From a virus: a stretch of DNA of 23,878 nucleotides. This document shows positions 20,402-23,878 of this stretch, piece by piece. The stretch is from positions 1-23,878 of IMG/VR virus record IMGVR_UViG_3300032278_000118. One strand, given 5' to 3'. Below the pieces are notes generated by a model. It saw only the letters and a program-made list of their open reading frames with translations, was not told the origin of the DNA and ran no database searches. Made by a program: the position numbers and the translations under genes. The first letter of the stretch is position 1; each line of letters starts with the position of its first letter.

Positions 20402-22815
20402 TAGTCCTTACTCCCGGATTTCTTTTCCTGTTTAATACGTTGTCTTTCCACGTTTGCCTTCAATGCCGCAATATCTTCCTGCGATTTTATCTTTTCCTCT
20501 TCGGACTGATCCTTCTGTCTAAGCTTGGCTTTGTCCAGTTTAATTTTCTTCTCGGCAATTATTTTATCATCTTCATTTTCTTTTGCACGTATAGCGAGTT
20601 CTTGTTGCTTCAATGCGACCACGCCATCGTCCGGCGGTGACATCACATTTTCAAGTCTTGGCATGATTTGTTCAATAAGTTGCAATTCTATTTTGGCCTT
20701 CAACGCTTCCTTTTCCGGATTAGGTGGTGGCGGTGGTTGTGCCATGCCCCCTTGTTGCATCTGCGGAGGCATTTGTTGTGGTGGCTCCGGCATTTGTTGA
20801 TCCACCAGGTTTTGTGCTTCGAGCGAAACGTGCTGGAAGATATGCGATACCAACATTGGCATCGCCGCCGGATTGGCCATGGCAATGCCCGTTTCCAAAA
20901 AGGATAAATGCACCTCAATATGTACCATGTGTAACTGCTCTGGAAAAGCAATCAGAGGTGCACCCATCAAGGCCGCGCCATCCTCTTGGGCGGGGTCCAC
21001 CGGAACGGGAGGTGGTGGATCGGGAACAAATAAGGCGTCGATGTTTTCAGAACCAAGGGCCTGATACATTCTGCGATAGGATTCTTTAATGTTATGTATT
21101 TCCGGATTGCTTTGTACTAATTGCAATTCCTGTTGCGCTAAAGTAATTCGCTGACTCATGGAAAAGAAGTTTGGATCACTGACGGGAACGACATCCACGC
21201 GATCGTCGAAGTCCGATTGCTTAATGGCCTGGTCGCCGCCGACCACTTGATAGGGGTATTGAGGAGGAAGGAATTCAGAGAATAACCTAGCCAGTATTCT
21301 AAATTCTGTTTTCTGTGCGTAATGTAATCTCTTGTGCACGGCCGACATGACTCTGGTCCCTTGTTCCAGTAGCGCCATGGTCGTACCCACCGGCATTTCC
21401 TGATTGCCTTCACCTATTTGTAAATTCGTAATGGAAGCAAATCTTTGTCCGGCCTCTACACAAAAACCGAGTAATTGCATGAGTGTCTGTGACGGCTCCT
21501 TGTAAGGCAATGGCACCAGGGAATCCCTGAGTGCTCCGCCCGGTGCGTCCACGTCCCGGAACTCGCCCGGCTCCAGCGGTGTTTCATCGTCACGAATTCT
21601 GAGTCCCCTGGCCTTGAACCCAGCGGGGAGATTAGCCAGGGTTCCGGCATCAATGAGCTGTCTAAGAGCACCGGTCGCCGTCCGTGACAAACCGCCGATC
21701 ATGTGAATTAGCCCAAAGCCGTAAAAACCAAGGCCAGGGAGAAACTTATAGTGTACGAAATATTGTATTTTTCTTTTGAGTGGATCGTCCGGTCGATAAT
21801 TCCTACGGATGGATAAGACCTGTCCGGAAGTACGATCGACAGTAATAATGAAGGGAAGGTGAAAACCGTCCGGATCTTCAAATCCCGGTACATCGGTAGA
21901 GACATGAAATTCCAGTAATTCATAAAGCATTTCATTGGCCCCAGGACGAATGCCTTCGAGTTCATCTTCCTTGTCCTTGGGGTCATTAGCAATATTGGTT
22001 TCCGCAGGCTGTAGCGGAATGTCCCGATAAAAGCCCGCGAGTTGTTGAGTGCGAACTTCGTTATATGTCATCTTGACAATATGTGTTATACGTTCACAAG
22101 TGGCCAAATCGCTGGCGGTATAAGGTACCACCAAATCTTCCACCGGGACAAACGTACTGACGGCGCGTTGTTTGCTCGCGTCATAATAAACTTTCTTGAA
22201 TGCGGTACCCGCCAACGGCAAATAGAACAGTAATTGGTCCATTTCCGGGGTGTATTCTTCCATTACAGTAGTTATCTGATAATTCATAAATTCCTGGACT
22301 CTTCTCGCCTGGTCCTCCGTTTCCGGGGTTTCGTCCCCCATAACACGGGTTTTGACCGGTCCTTTCGGGGGTAATAGCTCTTTAAAGGCTTGTGCCTGGA
22401 ACTGCGTTATGGACTCTGCCAACAGTGGATGGGTAACTCCGGAGGCACCGGGAAAAGGGCGGTCCCTTTCCTCGTATTTAAAGCCCAACAGTTCCAGACC
22501 TTTAACATAAGCTTCCTCCCATTCGGAACGACTGCTGCGATCTTCTTCAAACTCCCCGATTAAATCATTGGCTATTCTGCCCAGGTCCGTGTCGTCCAGA
22601 TGTTCCGCCAGGTTGGCGTCAAAGGGTACCTCTTCCATGGGATCTTCGTCCGGAAAATAATTGACCTGTGCCTCACCGGCATCGGATAGCTCCACGGAAA
22701 CCTCACCGTTGGGGGCCAAAGGCTCTTCTATTTCAACTTCCGTGCCATCCTCGACCTCCAGATCAATGAGATCGGAAAGTCTCTCGATATTAGTGGGTAC
22801 TTTATTCTCGGCCAT
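20401..22815 (-). CDS. Phage portal protein (P22-like size class), 804 aa
   Basis: The protein would form the dodecameric ring at one capsid vertex, through which the terminase pumps DNA and to which the tail attaches. Its size is close to the P22 portal (about 725 aa) and far larger than HK97-type portals. Residues 1-75 are very acidic. Residues about 120-155 hold the conserved-looking FPGASGVTHPLLAE and KELLPPKGPVKTRV segments. A long alpha/beta body follows, then a Pro/Met/Gln-rich linker near 700-725 and a charged coiled-coil tail (about 730-804, Lys/Glu/Gln rich) that could form a barrel. It sits directly after the terminase, and its stop overlaps the next ATG by one base (TAATG). The assignment rests on recognisable portal motifs, length and position. 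Confidence 0.9.
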   Translation of the reverse strand: MAENKVPTNIERLSDLIDLEVEDGTEVEIEEPLAPNGEVSVELSDAGEAQVNYFPDEDPMEEVPFDANLAEHLDDTDLGRIANDLIGEFEEDRSSRSEWEEAYVKGLELLGFKYEERDRPFPGASGVTHPLLAESITQFQAQAFKELLPPKGPVKTRVMGDETPETEDQARRVQEFMNYQITTVMEEYTPEMDQLLFYLPLAGTAFKKVYYDASKQRAVSTFVPVEDLVVPYTASDLATCERITHIVKMTYNEVRTQQLAGFYRDIPLQPAETNIANDPKDKEDELEGIRPGANEMLYELLEFHVSTDVPGFEDPDGFHLPFIITVDRTSGQVLSIRRNYRPDDPLKRKIQYFVHYKFLPGLGFYGFGLIHMIGGLSRTATGALRQLIDAGTLANLPAGFKARGLRIRDDETPLEPGEFRDVDAPGGALRDSLVPLPYKEPSQTLMQLLGFCVEAGQRFASITNLQIGEGNQEMPVGTTMALLEQGTRVMSAVHKRLHYAQKTEFRILARLFSEFLPPQYPYQVVGGDQAIKQSDFDDRVDVVPVSDPNFFSMSQRITLAQQELQLVQSNPEIHNIKESYRRMYQALGSENIDALFVPDPPPPVPVDPAQEDGAALMGAPLIAFPEQLHMVHIEVHLSFLETGIAMANPAAMPMLVSHIFQHVSLEAQNLVDQQMPEPPQQMPPQMQQGGMAQPPPPPNPEKEALKAKIELQLIEQIMPRLENVMSPPDDGVVALKQQELAIRAKENEDDKIIAEKKIKLDKAKLRQKDQSEEEKIKSQEDIAALKANVERQRIKQEKKSGSKD

Positions 22816-22817
22816 TA

Positions 22818-22952
22818 TTATCTCGGTATGGGAGAAAGTAGGTCCATTCCCTGTGCCCTTTTAAAAGCAGCTACACTTTTTAAATTACGGACTTGGGTCT
22901 TTGGACTGAATACCTTTTTTCCAGCCTTACCTAAAATTCCGCTTAATCCCAT
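22818..22952 (-). CDS. Microprotein just upstream of portal, 44 aa
   Basis: An ATG at 22952 follows the previous stop by 9 bases. The frame runs 44 residues to a TAA only 2 bases before the portal ATG (TAATAATGG). The protein starts MGLSGILGKAGKKVFSPKTQ and ends MDLLSPIPR. It is basic in its first half and has a weakly hydrophobic N-terminus too short for a clear membrane segment. I do not recognise a family. The tight fit between neighbours suggests translation coupled to the portal gene. Confidence 0.65.
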   Translation of the reverse strand: MGLSGILGKAGKKVFSPKTQVRNLKSVAAFKRAQGMDLLSPIPR

Positions 22953-22961
22953 AGGGATCTC

Positions 22962-23123
22962 CTAGTAAACGCCAGTAAACTTGGTGCCTCTGAGGGCTTC
23001 TCCCCCACCACGACTCTTGCCTTTTCCCGCGCCGGGTTTAGGTCCTTTGGTCGTAGGTTGGGTTTTCTGTTTTGCGTAAGGAACAAAGCCTTGGTCCTTT
23101 ATCTTTTCGCCTTTGTCTGCCAT
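22962..23123 (-). CDS. Basic microprotein between terminase and portal, 53 aa
   Basis: An ATG at 23123 opens a 53-residue frame that ends at TAG (22962-22964), 9 bases after the terminase stop. The protein begins MADKGEKIKDQGFVPYAKQK. Its middle (about residues 21-43) is rich in Lys, Gly and Pro, and it ends in FTGVY. It has no membrane segment and no fold I recognise. A complete ATG-to-stop frame filling the gap between two certain genes, with no other candidate there, supports it being real. A virion or nucleic-acid-binding role is only a guess from the basic composition. Confidence 0.7.
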   Translation of the reverse strand: MADKGEKIKDQGFVPYAKQKTQPTTKGPKPGAGKGKSRGGGEALRGTKFTGVY

Positions 23124-23132
23124 TGTGTACTC

Positions 23133-23878
23133 CTAGTAATACTCTTTTAACCTGCGCGGATAGTTATCCTGCATATTGTCGTCAGATTCTAAACCAATAA
23201 AGCCACCCTGTCGATAACGCATTAATGCCTGCGTGGTGGAATCCACCAGGTCATCGTAGTCGCCGAATGGAAAAGCCGCGCATTCCTCGACCAGTTCCTC
23301 CGCCCAACGCGTTTCCGGGACGTATACCATGCCCGATTCCAATAGCGGCGCCACCGCATTTACCCGGGCAATCTTGTCGTGGCCCTTACCCGGTGAATAG
23401 TTCACCACCGGTATCCCCGCCTGGCGCAGTTCGTCCGTGAGTGGCAGGCCCGATGCCTTGGCCTCGATGATGATGGTGTCCGGGTCCCAATAAGTGTATT
23501 GTTCATAAGCGACTTTTTTCAATTTGGGAAAATCCCAGCGCCCTTTTTTAACATCTAATAATAACAGCGCCGGTCGCCCAGAGCCCTCCTCCGGATAAAA
23601 TACGCACCAGGTAGTGATTGCCGAATAGTCGGAGGTTTCCTTTTTGGTGTAAGCGGTGTCGTAGGATTGAATGACATATTGCATTTGCGGTACCTCCTCC
23701 TCGTCCCAGGTCTGCCACCATTCCCTTTTCAGTATCGCGCCTTCCTCCGAGGTCGGGTTTTGCATCCATTGCGCTTCCCATTTGCTCACCGGCAGCGAGG
23801 CCTTGACCCCTTCCAATTCCGGCAGCGTCCAATACTCCGGCCACAGGGCCTTGCCACTCTCCGGGAAAATAGCCGGGA
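23133..23878 (-). CDS. terL: Phage terminase large subunit, C-terminal nuclease part (5' end outside window)
   Basis: About 247 residues are visible. The reading frame stays open to the right edge, so the ATPase half lies outside the window. The TTG at 23816 is an internal leucine, because upstream codons continue a typical terminase linker (PAIFPESGKALWPEYWTL, then PVSKWEAQWMQNPTSEEG). The RNase H-like nuclease fold shows its expected acidic residues: an Asp in QSYDTAY, a Glu in IIIEAKASG and an Asp in the DYDDLVDSTTQAL motif near the C-terminus. In this family the enzyme cuts concatemeric DNA and pumps it through the portal into the prohead. It stands upstream of the portal gene, the normal phage order. 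The identification is strong. The packaging type (pac or cos) cannot be judged without the N-terminus and the small subunit. Confidence 0.95.
   Translation of the reverse strand, partial: PAIFPESGKALWPEYWTLPELEGVKASLPVSKWEAQWMQNPTSEEGAILKREWWQTWDEEEVPQMQYVIQSYDTAYTKKETSDYSAITTWCVFYPEEGSGRPALLLLDVKKGRWDFPKLKKVAYEQYTYWDPDTIIIEAKASGLPLTDELRQAGIPVVNYSPGKGHDKIARVNAVAPLLESGMVYVPETRWAEELVEECAAFPFGDYDDLVDSTTQALMRYRQGGFIGLESDDNMQDNYPRRLKEYY

Noticed and set aside
20700-21089. Overlapping frames on both strands in the portal C-terminal region
   Set aside because: They mirror Pro/Gln-rich codons of the portal gene and show no independent coding features.
23814-23816. TTG as a start for the terminase
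   Set aside because: Upstream codons to the window edge continue a typical terminase sequence, so this is an internal leucine.

Overview
The window reads as part of the structural half of a tailed-phage genome, most likely a marine podovirus with a P22-type virion plan. Every supported gene lies on the minus strand, so the functional order runs from the right edge (23878) to the left edge (1). The genes are packed almost without gaps. Many share stop/start overlaps (TAATG or TGATG), and the only intergenic stretch over 100 bases is 15297-15476. No tRNA, rRNA, CRISPR array, integrase, replication gene or insertion sequence was seen. Moderate GC, many short basic microproteins, a GroES-like protein and a YadA-like/S74 tail fibre resemble uncultured marine phages. 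The host cannot be named from the sequence.

Right to left, packaging and head: the C-terminal nuclease part of the large terminase (cut by the right edge), two microproteins of 53 and 44 aa, a portal protein of 804 aa, a Gly/Pro/Thr-rich repeat protein of 412 aa, a small protein without a normal start codon, a GroES-like co-chaperonin, a coiled-coil scaffold, two small head proteins (166 and 193 aa) and the probable major capsid protein. A hairpin terminator and a sigma70-like promoter follow the capsid gene. They separate the head-assembly block from a second block that begins with a 305-aa structural protein.

Middle, head-tail junction and tail: 305-aa and 141-aa structural proteins, two microproteins (36 and 46 aa), an adaptor-like protein, a Pro-rich protein, a zinc-ribbon protein carrying two copies of a beta-domain, a second adaptor-like protein of the same length, a Rossmann-like protein resembling DUF115 or sialyltransferase-type enzymes, a run of small tail proteins, and a 730-aa tail fibre with a C-terminal S74 intramolecular chaperone. 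A possible second promoter precedes the fibre gene.

Left, lysis and ejection: small proteins after the fibre, an XhlA-like membrane protein overlapping its neighbour, another small membrane protein, a P22 gp10-like tail hub/stabilisation protein, a 107-aa protein, a T4-type lysozyme with its catalytic triad, a basic microprotein, a 3TM-type holin, and three probable internal-virion/ejection proteins. The last of these runs off the left edge. There is no tape measure gene, which fits a short-tailed phage. The most interesting features are the chaperonin within the head module, a beta-domain and a Trp-Gly motif that recur in different virion proteins, the Rossmann enzyme-like gene within the tail module, and the small gene that seems to lack a canonical start codon.
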